From assembly GCF_017744395.1 (NCBI RefSeq), contig NZ_JAGIBI010000002.1, forward strand, positions 124,001-188,000: 64,000 nt of DNA, given 5' to 3'. The notes beneath the pieces were generated by a model, which worked only from the letters and a program-made list of their open reading frames with translations, was not told the origin of the DNA and searched no databases. Made by a program: the position numbers and the translations under genes. Shown here in pieces: positions 18,045 to 27,682 of the stretch (positions are counted from its first letter, which is position 1; each line of letters begins with the position of its first letter). The DNA is from Herbaspirillum sp. (GTDB lineage: Bacteria; Pseudomonadota; Gammaproteobacteria; Burkholderiales; Burkholderiaceae_D).

Positions 18045-18947
18045 ATGAACATCTTCATCACCGGCGCGACAGGCTATATCGGCGGTTCGGTCGGCCGCCA
18101 TCTGGCCGCGGCAGGGCATGCCATCCGCGGACTGGCGCGCGATGCCTCCAAGTCGGCCGCGCTGCGCGCGATCGGCATCGAACCGGTGATCGGCACGCTG
18201 GATGACGGCGCGCTGCTGCGTGACGAGGCGGCCCGCGCGGATGCGGTCGTCAACTGCGCCAGCAGCGACCACCGCCCCGCCATCGAGGCGCTCATCGAAG
18301 ACCTGGGCGAACAGGGCAAGATCCTGCTGCACACCAGCGGCTCCAGCCAGGTGGGCGACGCCGCGGCCGGCAATGTGCTCAACGTGCAGGTCTTCGATGA
18401 AGACACGCCGCTGGTCGTGGGCGCCGAGAAATGGGCGCGCTACGAACTCGACCAGCGCATCCTGGCCGCGCCGGGCATACGCGGCACCGTCGTCTGCAAT
18501 ACGCTGATCTACGGCCACGGCACCGGACTGCAGCCCGACAGCGTGCAGATCCCGGCGCTGGTGAAGCAGGCGCGCCAGAGCGGCGTGCTGCGGCTGGTCG
18601 GGCGCGGCATCAACCGCTGGGCCACGGTGCACCTCGACGATGTGTGCGCGCTCTACCAGCTGGCGCTGGAGCGGCCCGGTACGCGGGGTTTCTATTTCGC
18701 CGAAAACGGCGAGTCCTCCTATGCCGACATGGGCCAAGCCATCGCCCGGCGCCTGGGCATCGACCGCATCGAACACCTGAGCGAAGAGGCGGCCATCGCC
18801 TTGTGGGGCCTGAACATGGGGCGCTACTCGCTGGGATCGAACAGCCGCGTACGCGCGCTGCGGGCGCGGCGCGAACTGGGTTGGCAGCCGCGGCACGCAT
18901 CGGCGGTGGAATGGATCGAGCGCGAGATGCGGCTGCCGGCGGCGTGA
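18045..18947 (+). CDS. NAD(P)-dependent epimerase/SDR-type oxidoreductase
   Basis: 300 residues from the ATG at 18045, which puts the extended-SDR nucleotide-binding motif GATGYIGG at residues 7-14. The middle has HTSGSSQVGD, and the active-site Tyr region seems altered. C-terminal GRGINRWATVHLDDVCALY is typical of NAD-dependent epimerase/dehydratase-like proteins of the YwnB/NmrA-near group. It lies 41 bases downstream of ArsR and is probably cotranscribed, which would join it to the electrophile-response unit. Substrate unknown. Confidence 0.85.
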   Translation: MNIFITGATGYIGGSVGRHLAAAGHAIRGLARDASKSAALRAIGIEPVIGTLDDGALLRDEAARADAVVNCASSDHRPAIEALIEDLGEQGKILLHTSGSSQVGDAAAGNVLNVQVFDEDTPLVVGAEKWARYELDQRILAAPGIRGTVVCNTLIYGHGTGLQPDSVQIPALVKQARQSGVLRLVGRGINRWATVHLDDVCALYQLALERPGTRGFYFAENGESSYADMGQAIARRLGIDRIEHLSEEAAIALWGLNMGRYSLGSNSRVRALRARRELGWQPRHASAVEWIEREMRLPAA

Positions 18948-19342
18948 GGGCGTGACACGCTGACAAAACCTGTGCCCGCCGCCACCGGGTTCCGCTGACG
19001 GCCATTCCATCCGATACGGCTCGTCTGTTTACCCGCTGAATCCTCTCCTTGGCAGTAGGTTGTCATACCACTTTCCCTGGCCAATTCACCGTTTGTGCGC
19101 GCCTATGCGCGGCGATGGCCTAGTCTTGTCCGGTTTTTGCCAAGTTTTTGCAAAATTCCGGCAGATTAAATTAAAGAAATCCGTCATTACTACGTAACCA
19201 TGAGATGTAAAGATTAACTGACATAATGTCAGCTATCCGAATCCCGATACCTGGCGCTTAGCAGTATTGCTAAGCGAAGCGATATTTCCGTCCGGGCAAG
19301 CCAAACGGCTTCCCAGGGCAACCAACATATTCTGGAGCATTC
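18948..19342. other. 395-bp intergenic region upstream of fliD
   Basis: No gene seen. The right half is AT-rich and contains an odd palindrome (CTGACAT-A-ATGTCAG, 19218-19232) and a perfect 9-bp stem-loop (19255-19276). It probably holds the fliD promoter; I cannot match a convincing sigma-28 site. Confidence 0.55.
19255..19276. promoter_or_regulatory. stem-loop upstream of fliD
   Basis: Arms CGCTTAGCA and TGCTAAGCG are perfect complements around the tetranucleotide GTAT. It lies 67 bp before the fliD start, without a T run, so it may be an operator or a 5'-leader RNA structure rather than a terminator. Confidence 0.5.
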
Positions 19343-21373
19343 ATGGCAACGTCCACCGGTTCCGTCTCCACTGCCGCCGGGCCCCTCGATGTCGAGACCC
19401 TGGTCAAGCAGCTCATGGCGGCTGAATCCAAGTCGCGCTTGACCAATCTGAAGGGCAAGGCGAGCGCGTTCAATACGCTCATCTCCGCCTACGGCAATTT
19501 CAAGGGCGCGCTGACCACCTACCAGAACGCCATCAAGGGCCTGACCTCGGCCAGCTTCAGCTCGCAAAAGTCCGCCATCAGCAATGCCGGCACCGGCAGC
19601 AACCTGACCACCGATCCCTTCACGGCCGACATCAATACCGACGAAACGACCAAGAAGCTGGCGCAGAAGCTGAAATCGGGCGGTTTCACCGCCGGGCAGC
19701 TCTTCAATGCGGGCGATTCGATCGCGATCAAGGTCGGCACCGACCAGCCGACGTTCGTCACGCTCAAGGCCAACTCGACGTTGGCCGGGGTGCGCGACGC
19801 CATCAATGCCTCGAAGGCCGGCGTGACGGCCTCGATCGTTACCGACGGCAGCGGCGACCACCTGGTGCTGGAGGCCAATGCCGGCGGTACCGCCAATACC
19901 ATCAAGATCACTGCCAACGGCAGCCTGGCGGGGTTGAGCTACGACGCGTCGTCGAACCAGCCGAGCGCGGTCACGCAAATCCAGGCGCCGCGCGATGCGA
20001 CCAAGGCGGCGTCGGGCAAATACACCGTCTCCGTATCGCAGCTGGCGCAGGCGCACAAGGTCAGTTCGGCCGGCATCGCGCCGGGCACGACCTTCGAGAA
20101 GGGCGTGCTGGCCATCAAGACCGGCAACGGCTCGACCGCCATCATCAAGCCGCGCACCAACACCCTGGCCGGCGTGCGCGACGCCATCAACGCCAGCGAC
20201 GCCGGCGTGAACGCCGCCATCGTCAGCGACGGCAAGAACGACCATCTGGTCATCACCGCCAAGGACAGCGGCGCCGCCAACAGCCTGCGCATCACCGGCA
20301 CCGACAATTTCTCGGTGTTCTCCTTCGATCCCAGCGGCAAGCTGACCACGCCGGGCGTGCCGACCGGCCAGGCCTTCAGCGCCGGCAACTTGACTTTGCA
20401 GGTGGGCGGCAAGTCGGTCAGCATCACCCCCACCGACCTCGACGGCAGCGGCGCCATCGGCCTGAACGATGTCGTGGCCTCGATCAACGGCGCCAACGCG
20501 GGCGTGACGGCCAGCATCAGCAACGACGGCACGCAAGACCACCTGGTGCTCACGCCCGCCGGCACCGATCCGGTGATGATCACCGGATCGGGCGATTACG
20601 CGCCGCTGAGCGGCAGCACGATGGGGCAGCTGTCCAAGGCGCAGGATTCCTCGCTGTCGATCGACGGCGTCACCGTCACCAGCCCCAGCAACAAGGTGAG
20701 CGATGCCATTTCGGGCGTGACGCTGAACCTGGCCAAGGTGACTACCGCCGCCGACAGCTTCACGCTGTCGATCAGCAACGACACCAGCGGCGTGAGCACC
20801 GCGGCCAATACTTTCGTGTCGGCGTACAACGCCCTGGTCAAAGCGGTCAACTCGCTGACCAGGCAGACGCCGTCGACCACCAAGGGCGAGGCCAACACAT
20901 CGTCGCCGCTGGGAGCGGAGTCGTCGGTGAAAACCGTCATGGAGCAACTGCGCGGCACGCTGCTGACGTCCATGAGCGATGCCACGGGGACGATGTCCCT
21001 GTCCCAGATCGGCATCTCCTTCCAGAAGGACGGCACCCTGGCGCTCAACGCCGACAAGCTGTCCAAGGCCACGGCCCAGAACTTCGACGGCGTCAGCAAT
21101 CTCTTCAGCTCCAGCAACGGCGTCATCCCCAAGCTGCAGAAGCTGATGGACGGCATCCTCGGCGACAGTGGCATCGTCGCCTCCAAGTCCAAGGGTTTGC
21201 AGGACAGCCTGAAGGTCAACACCGACCAGCAGGCCGCGGTCAACGCGCGGCTGCTGACGCTGAAGGATTCCTACACCAACCAGTTCAACCGCCTCAACCT
21301 GACGCTGGCGACCATGCAGTCGCGGCAGACCTACCTGACCCAACAGTTGGCGAAACTGAACGGCAACAAGTAA
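19343..21373 (+). CDS. fliD: flagellar filament cap protein FliD (hook-associated protein 2), enlarged
   Basis: 676 residues; typical FliD is about 450-500. The N-terminal coiled region GPLDVETLVKQLMAAE (13-28) and the C-terminal coiled region ending TMQSRQTYLTQQLAKLNG are standard, so it should form the cap that folds flagellin at the filament tip. Three related modules with a hook-IN-like pattern occur at about 146-203, 274-330 and 374-420, each with AGV-x-A-x-I and a DHLV core. The first lies before the conserved VSVSQLAQAHKV segment (229-240), so roughly 120 residues look inserted. No flagellin, fliS or fliT gene is adjacent. Confidence 0.88.
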   Translation: MATSTGSVSTAAGPLDVETLVKQLMAAESKSRLTNLKGKASAFNTLISAYGNFKGALTTYQNAIKGLTSASFSSQKSAISNAGTGSNLTTDPFTADINTDETTKKLAQKLKSGGFTAGQLFNAGDSIAIKVGTDQPTFVTLKANSTLAGVRDAINASKAGVTASIVTDGSGDHLVLEANAGGTANTIKITANGSLAGLSYDASSNQPSAVTQIQAPRDATKAASGKYTVSVSQLAQAHKVSSAGIAPGTTFEKGVLAIKTGNGSTAIIKPRTNTLAGVRDAINASDAGVNAAIVSDGKNDHLVITAKDSGAANSLRITGTDNFSVFSFDPSGKLTTPGVPTGQAFSAGNLTLQVGGKSVSITPTDLDGSGAIGLNDVVASINGANAGVTASISNDGTQDHLVLTPAGTDPVMITGSGDYAPLSGSTMGQLSKAQDSSLSIDGVTVTSPSNKVSDAISGVTLNLAKVTTAADSFTLSISNDTSGVSTAANTFVSAYNALVKAVNSLTRQTPSTTKGEANTSSPLGAESSVKTVMEQLRGTLLTSMSDATGTMSLSQIGISFQKDGTLALNADKLSKATAQNFDGVSNLFSSSNGVIPKLQKLMDGILGDSGIVASKSKGLQDSLKVNTDQQAAVNARLLTLKDSYTNQFNRLNLTLATMQSRQTYLTQQLAKLNGNK

Positions 21374-21392
21374 GGCGGCAGTAACAGGCAAG

Positions 21393-21430
21393 AAAAAGGG
21401 GACCCCGGCCAAGCCGAGGTCCCCTTTTTT
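21393..21430. terminator. bidirectional terminator
   Basis: Stem AAAAAGGGGACC/GGTCCCCTTTTT with an additional inner CGGC/GCCG pairing, T run on both strands. It separates convergent fliD and the amino-sugar operon. Confidence 0.9.
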
Positions 21431-21446
21431 ATCGCCGGCTTGCGGC

Positions 21447-22475
21447 TTAGCTGGTTTTGGTCACCTTGTTGAGATGGCGCGGCTTGTCCGCATCCATGCC
21501 GCGTGCCGCCGACAGTCGCGCGGCCATCACATAGAAGGCCTGGATGGCGACGATGGGATCGAGGTCGGGCGTGGCCGCCACCGGCAGCGTCAGGTCGCGC
21601 TGGGGGATGTTGTCAGGCGCGGCCAGCAGCACCTTGGCGCCGCGATGGCGCATCTCGTCGGCCAACTGCACCATGCCGGCCTGGGCCGGGCCGCGGGTGG
21701 CGAACATGAGCAGCGGATAGCCGTCGTCGATCAGCGCCATCGGCCCGTGCTTGATCTCGGCGCCGCTGAAGGCTTCGGCCTGGATGGCGCAGGTTTCCTT
21801 GCATTTCAGCGCGGCTTCCAGCGCCAGCGGGAAGCCGATGCCGCGCCCCACCACCATGATGCGGCTGGCGGGGGCCAGCGCTTCGATCGCGGGCGACCAG
21901 TCGAGGCCTGCCGCCTGGCGCAGCGCCTCGGGCAGGCGGTCGATGGCCTGCAGGAATTGCGCGTCGTCCTGCCAGTGGCCCGCCAACAGCGCGCCGGCCA
22001 CCAGGCTGGCGATGAAGCTCTTGGTGGCGGCCACGCTGGTTTCGACGCCGGCATGCAGGGGGATGCTCCATTCGGCGGCGTCCGCCAGCGGCGAACTTGC
22101 ATCGTTGACCAGCGCCACGGTGGTGGCGCCGCCGGCGCGGAAATAGCGGATCGGCTCGACCACGTCGGGGCTTTGGCCCGACTGCGAGATGGCGATGGCC
22201 AGCGCGTTTTTCACGATCAGCGGCGCCCGGTTCAGGGTCACCAGCGACATCGGCAGCGAGGCCACGATATGGCCCAGGCGCGCCATGGTCAGGTAGGCGC
22301 AATAGGCGGCGGCATGGTCGGAACTGCCACGCGCCACGGTGACGATGCCCGAGGGCGGCGCCGCGCGCAATCGCTTGCCCAGTTCGGCATAGCGTTCGCG
22401 CTCGCGCGTCAGTTGCAGGGCCACATAATCAGCGGCCGAGCGGGCCTCTTTGAGCATCTGGGACTCATCGGGCAT
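21447..22475 (-). CDS. nagB-II: SIS-domain glucosamine-6-phosphate deaminase (NagB-II type)
   Basis: About 342 residues with two SIS domains and no glutaminase domain. Visible are GIVTVARGSSDHAA, AISQSGQSPDVVEPI, and HAGVETSVAATKSFIASL, the sugar-phosphate-binding loops seen in GlmS-like isomerases and NagB-II. It converts glucosamine-6-phosphate to fructose-6-phosphate and ammonia, the last step of GlcNAc catabolism. It overlaps the nagA 3' end by 11 bases with the ATG at 22475; a TTG at 22487 has a better-placed GGAG and may be the real start. It is the last gene of the operon, before a terminator. Confidence 0.88.
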   Translation of the reverse strand: MPDESQMLKEARSAADYVALQLTRERERYAELGKRLRAAPPSGIVTVARGSSDHAAAYCAYLTMARLGHIVASLPMSLVTLNRAPLIVKNALAIAISQSGQSPDVVEPIRYFRAGGATTVALVNDASSPLADAAEWSIPLHAGVETSVAATKSFIASLVAGALLAGHWQDDAQFLQAIDRLPEALRQAAGLDWSPAIEALAPASRIMVVGRGIGFPLALEAALKCKETCAIQAEAFSGAEIKHGPMALIDDGYPLLMFATRGPAQAGMVQLADEMRHRGAKVLLAAPDNIPQRDLTLPVAATPDLDPIVAIQAFYVMAARLSAARGMDADKPRHLNKVTKTS

Positions 22476-23595
22476 CTGCGAGGTCAATCTCTTCTCCTTC
22501 CACATAAACGGCCTTCAAGGCGAATTGGCGGTCCAGCACCACGATGTCGGCGTGGCAGCCGGCATTGAGGCGGCCGCGGTCATCCAGGCCGAGGTAGTCG
22601 GCCGGATAGGTCGAGGTGCGCAGCGAGGCTTCCGATACTTCCAGCCCCAGCGAGACCAGGTTGCGCAGCGCCTGATCCATGGTCAGGGTGCTGCCGGCCA
22701 AGGTGCCGTCGGCCAGCCGCACGCCGCCGGCGCACTTGTGCACCACTTGGCGGCCCAGCGTGTAGTCGCCGTCGGGCATGCCGGCGGCGGCGGTGGAGTC
22801 GGTCACGCAATACAGGCGCGGGATGGCGCGCAGCGCGGCGCGGATGGCGCCGGGGTGCACGTGCAGCAGGTCGGGGATCAGCTCGGCATATCTGGCATGC
22901 GCCAGCGCCGCGCCGGCCATGCCGGGCTCGCGGTGGTGGAAGCCGGTCATGGCGTTGAACAGGTGGGTGAAGCCGGAGGCGCCATGCGCCAGCGCGGCCA
23001 CGCCGTCGTCGTAGCTGCCCAGCGTGTGGCCGATCTGCACCTTCAGGCCGCGGTTGGCCATCTTGCAGACCAGCTTCAGGTGGCCGTCGACTTCGGGGGC
23101 GATGGTGATCAGCTTCAGCGGCGCCAGGCTGTTGAGGTAGTCGACCTGTTCCAGCGACGCCTCGATGGCGAAGTCGGGCTGGGCGCCCAGCTTGCCGGGG
23201 TTGATGTAGGGGCCTTCCAGGTGCACGCCGAGGATGCGCGCGCGGCCTGGCACGTGGTTGGCGCAGGCGGCGCCGACCGCCTTGAGCGCGTTTTCCAGCT
23301 CGTCCAGCGGCGCCGTCATGGTGGTGGCCAGCAGGCTGGTGGTGCCGTGCCGCGCATGCAGGCGGGTGATGGCGTCGACGGCGTCGCCGCCTTCCATCAC
23401 GTCGCGTCCGCCGCCGCCGTGCACGTGCAGGTCGATGAAGCCGGGCAGGATGTAGTCGCCCTCGTCGATCAGGCGCGGTTCGCGCCGCAGCGGCCGCCCT
23501 TCGATCGAGCGGATGCGCCGGTCGAAGACGACTTCGCCGGAGACCCAGCCCTGCGGGGTCAGCACGTTGCCATGAATAGTCTTGAAGGTATCCAT
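22465..23595 (-). CDS. nagA: N-acetylglucosamine-6-phosphate deacetylase
   Basis: 376 residues from the ATG at 23595, which follows AAGGA and the kinase stop codon by four bases; the longer frame runs into the kinase gene. Metal and catalytic residues of the amidohydrolase fold are visible: His57 and His59 (DLHVHGGG), Glu127 (HLEGPY), His190 (IGHTLGS), His211 (HLFNAM) and Asp266 (DSTAAAGMPDG). It removes acetate from GlcNAc-6-phosphate in the cytoplasm. Confidence 0.95.
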   Translation of the reverse strand: MDTFKTIHGNVLTPQGWVSGEVVFDRRIRSIEGRPLRREPRLIDEGDYILPGFIDLHVHGGGGRDVMEGGDAVDAITRLHARHGTTSLLATTMTAPLDELENALKAVGAACANHVPGRARILGVHLEGPYINPGKLGAQPDFAIEASLEQVDYLNSLAPLKLITIAPEVDGHLKLVCKMANRGLKVQIGHTLGSYDDGVAALAHGASGFTHLFNAMTGFHHREPGMAGAALAHARYAELIPDLLHVHPGAIRAALRAIPRLYCVTDSTAAAGMPDGDYTLGRQVVHKCAGGVRLADGTLAGSTLTMDQALRNLVSLGLEVSEASLRTSTYPADYLGLDDRGRLNAGCHADIVVLDRQFALKAVYVEGEEIDLADAR

Positions 23596-23599
23596 CGTG

Positions 23600-24550
23600 T
23601 CAGTCCTTGGAGGATTGCAAGGATCGCTTGGCCAACAGCAAGGCGCCGTCGGCGGCATCGCTTTCGGCGGCAACGATGCGTTGTCGCAAACCGGCGGAGA
23701 GATAGCCGTTCAATGCGTCGGCCAGGCCGCCGCACAGCGCCAACGGCAGGCGTTTCTGGGGATCGAGCGCGCCGGCCATCGATGCGATCTCGTCGGCGGC
23801 TGCCTGCATGATGGCGCGGGCGGCTTCGTCATCGCCCGCATGCGCCACCACCAGCCGCGCCAGGCGCGCGAAGGCGGCCTGGTCGGCTGATGCCAGCCAG
23901 TCTAGTACGGTCTCGCGTTCGCTGCGCACGTCGTGTGCAGAGCGTGTATCGGCGGCCGGCAATTCGCCGGCGCAGAACGCCAGCACCGCGTTGGCCAGCG
24001 CGCCGCGCGCGGCGCGGCCGTCGATGGCGTGCTGCGTGTGGTGGATGGCGCGGATGCCCATCCAGGCGCCGCTGGCATCGTCGCCGGAGGGGAAGCCCCA
24101 GCCGTCGACGGTGCGCTGGCGGCCATCGATGTCGGCGGCGATGCCGATGGTGCCGGTGCCCACCGCGATCACCGCGCCCGGCTCGCCGTGATGCGCGCCG
24201 AGCAAGGTGGTGACGCCATCGGTGGCGGCTTGCAGCGCGCCGAAGGCGGGCGCCGTGGCGTGGAAATCGGCGGCCCATTGCGCCACGTTATAGCCGGCGA
24301 TGCCGATGCCTACCGCCAGTTGCGGCAGCGGCGGCATGGCCAGGCCGGCATGGGTGAAGGCTTGCGCGATGGTCGCCATGATGGCGCGCCATGCGGCGTC
24401 GGCGCCGTTGCGCAGGGCCGAGCCGGGACCGGCGGCTTCGGCCAGCACGCGGCCGTCGACGGTGGCGATGCGCACCAGGGTCTTGGTGCCGCCGCCGTCC
24501 ACGCCGGCCAGCCAGGCGATGGGGGAAGCGGGGGAAAGGGCAGTGTTCAT
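23600..24550 (-). CDS. BadF/BadG-type N-acetylglucosamine kinase
   Basis: 316 residues from the ATG at 24550. The phosphate-binding loop is GVDGGGTKTLVRI (16-28), with VIAVGTGTIGIAAD and GWGFPSGDDASGAWMG in the ATPase core. Proteins of this BadF/BadG/BcrA family near nag genes phosphorylate GlcNAc or glucosamine taken up by ABC transporters instead of a PTS. Its place between the ABC genes and nagA supports that role. It starts 16 bases after the ATPase gene. Confidence 0.88.
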   Translation of the reverse strand: MNTALSPASPIAWLAGVDGGGTKTLVRIATVDGRVLAEAAGPGSALRNGADAAWRAIMATIAQAFTHAGLAMPPLPQLAVGIGIAGYNVAQWAADFHATAPAFGALQAATDGVTTLLGAHHGEPGAVIAVGTGTIGIAADIDGRQRTVDGWGFPSGDDASGAWMGIRAIHHTQHAIDGRAARGALANAVLAFCAGELPAADTRSAHDVRSERETVLDWLASADQAAFARLARLVVAHAGDDEAARAIMQAAADEIASMAGALDPQKRLPLALCGGLADALNGYLSAGLRQRIVAAESDAADGALLLAKRSLQSSKD

Positions 24551-24566
24551 GGCAGCGGCAAACGCC

Positions 24567-25691
<1,125 letters not shown>

Positions 25692-25710
25692 GTTCAATCC
25701 CAGTATGAGT

Positions 25711-26610
25711 TTATTTGACGGCGCCGGCGGTCAGGCCGCGGATCAGCTGGCGCGAGAAGGCGACATACAGCAGCAGGATCGGGATCACTGCCATCGACAG
25801 CGCCGCCAGCACCGAATTCCAGTCGGTGGCGTACTGCCCGATGAACTGCTGCACGCCCAGCGTGACGGTGCGGGTTTCCTCGCCGGGCGCCAGGATCAGC
25901 GGGAACCACAGGTCGTTCCAGGCCGGGATCATGGTGAACACCGCCACCGTCGCGATCGCCGGGCGGATCAGCGGCAGGATCACCTTGAAGAAGATGGCGA
26001 TCTCGCCCACGCCGTCGCAGCGCGCCGCATCCTTCAGTTCGGACGGGATCTGGCGGATGAACTCGGACAGGATCATCACCGCCAGCGGCAGGCCTTGCGC
26101 GGTGTAGACCAGGACCAGCGCGGTGCGCGTATTGATCAGGTCCAGCGCCACCACCAGTTGCAGGATCGAGACCGTGCCCAGGCGGATCGGGATCATGATG
26201 CCGATGGCGATGAAGAAGTTGAGGAAGCGGTTGCCGGGGAACTTGTATTCCGACAGCGCCCAGCCGGCCATGGCCCCGAACAGCACGATCAGCACCAGCG
26301 AACCCAGCGTGACCGCCAGGCTGTTGCCGAAGTAGAGCAGGAAGTGGGTGCCGGACAGCACCTTCTCGAAACCGACCAGGGTCAGCGTCTCGGCAGTGGG
26401 CAGCGACATCGGCCCGTCGAAGATGGCGTTGCGGGTCTTGACCGAATTGATCAGGATCAGCGCGATCGGGAACAGCGCGATCACCGCGTAGATGCACAGC
26501 ACGAAGTGCACCCACAGGTGGCCGGCCGGGCCGAAGCTGCGCTGCACCAGCGTCGGCGGCGCAGCCGGCGAGGCGGTTCCGACGTAGGAAGTGGTGGAGG
26601 AAGAAGGCAT
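25711..26610 (-). CDS. carbohydrate ABC transporter permease, MalG-like (CUT1)
   Basis: 299 residues from the ATG at 26610, preceded by GAGGATA; an earlier ATG overlaps the upstream permease gene. Six predicted helices. The coupling motif that contacts the ATPase is RCDGVGEIAIFFKVILPLIRP. A longer cytoplasmic N-terminal tail rich in Ser/Pro/Ala precedes helix 1. It forms the inner-membrane channel with the MalF-like partner, whose gene ends 16 bases upstream of this start. Confidence 0.93.
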   Translation of the reverse strand: MPSSSTTSYVGTASPAAPPTLVQRSFGPAGHLWVHFVLCIYAVIALFPIALILINSVKTRNAIFDGPMSLPTAETLTLVGFEKVLSGTHFLLYFGNSLAVTLGSLVLIVLFGAMAGWALSEYKFPGNRFLNFFIAIGIMIPIRLGTVSILQLVVALDLINTRTALVLVYTAQGLPLAVMILSEFIRQIPSELKDAARCDGVGEIAIFFKVILPLIRPAIATVAVFTMIPAWNDLWFPLILAPGEETRTVTLGVQQFIGQYATDWNSVLAALSMAVIPILLLYVAFSRQLIRGLTAGAVK

Positions 26611-26626
26611 CGGGATATCCTCGCGC

Positions 26627-27541
26627 TTACAGCGCATAGCGGGTCAGCCTGCGCTGCACCAGGTAGAAGTAGGTGCCGACGCCGGCCAGGATCACCAGGA
26701 ACATCAGCGTGGCCACGGCCGCGCCCATGGTCGGGCTGCCGATCTGCGCCTGGTAGCCGAAGAAGGTGCGGTAGAAATAGGTACCCAGCAGGTCGGCCGA
26801 GTAATTGGGGCCGGCCAGCGCGCCCTTGACCGAATAGATCAGGTCGAAGGCGTTGAAGTTGGCCACGAAGGTGAGGATGGTCACCAGCCCCAGCGTCGGG
26901 TAGATCAGCGGCAGCTTGATCTGCCAGAAGATGCGCATGGCGGAGGCGCCCTCGGCGTGCGCGGCTTCCAGAACTTCCTCGGGCACCGCCAGCAGGGCGG
27001 CGTAGATCAGCATCATCGGGATGCCGATGTATTGCCATACCGAGATCAGCGACAGCGTCACCAAGGCGGTCGATTCCTGGCCCAGCCAGGGGCCGAACCA
27101 ATCGGCCAGGCCGACGAAGCCCATCAGCTTTTCGCCCACGCCCCACAGCGGGGACAGGATCAGCTGCCAGATGAAGCCGATGATCACCACCGACAATAAG
27201 GTGGGCAGGAAGATCAGCGTGCGGTAGGTGCGCGCGCCGCGCAGGCCCTTCAAGCTGAACAGCGTCGCCAGCAGCAGGCCGATCGGGTTTTGCAGCGCCA
27301 TGTGGATGCAGAAGAACTTGATGTTGTTCCACATCGCGTTCCAGAAGGCGGCTGACCAGTCGGGGTCGAACAGGATGGTGCGGTAGTTGTCGAGGCCGGC
27401 GAAGCTGTTCACGCCGGCGTCGTTGCTGGTGTAGAAGCCCAGGCGCAGCGTATCTGCCAGGGGCAGGGCGCTGAACATGGAATAGATGATGACGGCAGGC
27501 GCGAGGAATACCACGAGCTGCCAGGCGCGGACTGTTTTCAC
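26627..27541 (-). CDS. carbohydrate ABC transporter permease, MalF-like (CUT1)
   Basis: 304 residues; GTG start, with CAGGAG six bases upstream. Six predicted helices. The EAA coupling loop is HAEGASAMRIFWQIKLPLIYP. ALPLADTLRLGFY after helix 1 and the final YFYLVQRRLTRYAL are typical of the MalF side of CUT1 importers. A GC-rich stem-loop in the 141-bp gap separates it from the binding protein gene. Confidence 0.93.
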   Translation of the reverse strand: MKTVRAWQLVVFLAPAVIIYSMFSALPLADTLRLGFYTSNDAGVNSFAGLDNYRTILFDPDWSAAFWNAMWNNIKFFCIHMALQNPIGLLLATLFSLKGLRGARTYRTLIFLPTLLSVVIIGFIWQLILSPLWGVGEKLMGFVGLADWFGPWLGQESTALVTLSLISVWQYIGIPMMLIYAALLAVPEEVLEAAHAEGASAMRIFWQIKLPLIYPTLGLVTILTFVANFNAFDLIYSVKGALAGPNYSADLLGTYFYRTFFGYQAQIGSPTMGAAVATLMFLVILAGVGTYFYLVQRRLTRYAL

Positions 27542-27645
27542 TGCGTCTCCTGAGAGAGAGGTCGAAGGCGGGGCCGGACCGGCGTCTTGGCGCGCCCATG
27601 CCCGGCCTTCCTTTTCTTCTTGTTTGGATCAGGTCAAATCAAATG

Positions 27646-27668
27646 GCGCCGCCTGTGAGAGGCGGCGC
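27646..27668. other. intercistronic stem-loop after the sugar-binding protein gene
   Basis: Perfect 9-bp stem GCGCCGCCT/AGGCGGCGC with a 5-nt loop, 14 bases downstream of the binding-protein stop codon. No T run follows in the direction of transcription. It probably stabilises the upstream mRNA or reduces readthrough, giving more binding protein than permease. Confidence 0.6.
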
Positions 27669-27682
27669 GGTCGTGCATCCGC

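Noticed and set aside
19229-21412. 727-codon minus-strand frame opposite fliD
   Set aside because: Gly/Val/Arg-rich repetitive shadow of a GC-rich gene; fliD has clear N- and C-terminal family motifs.
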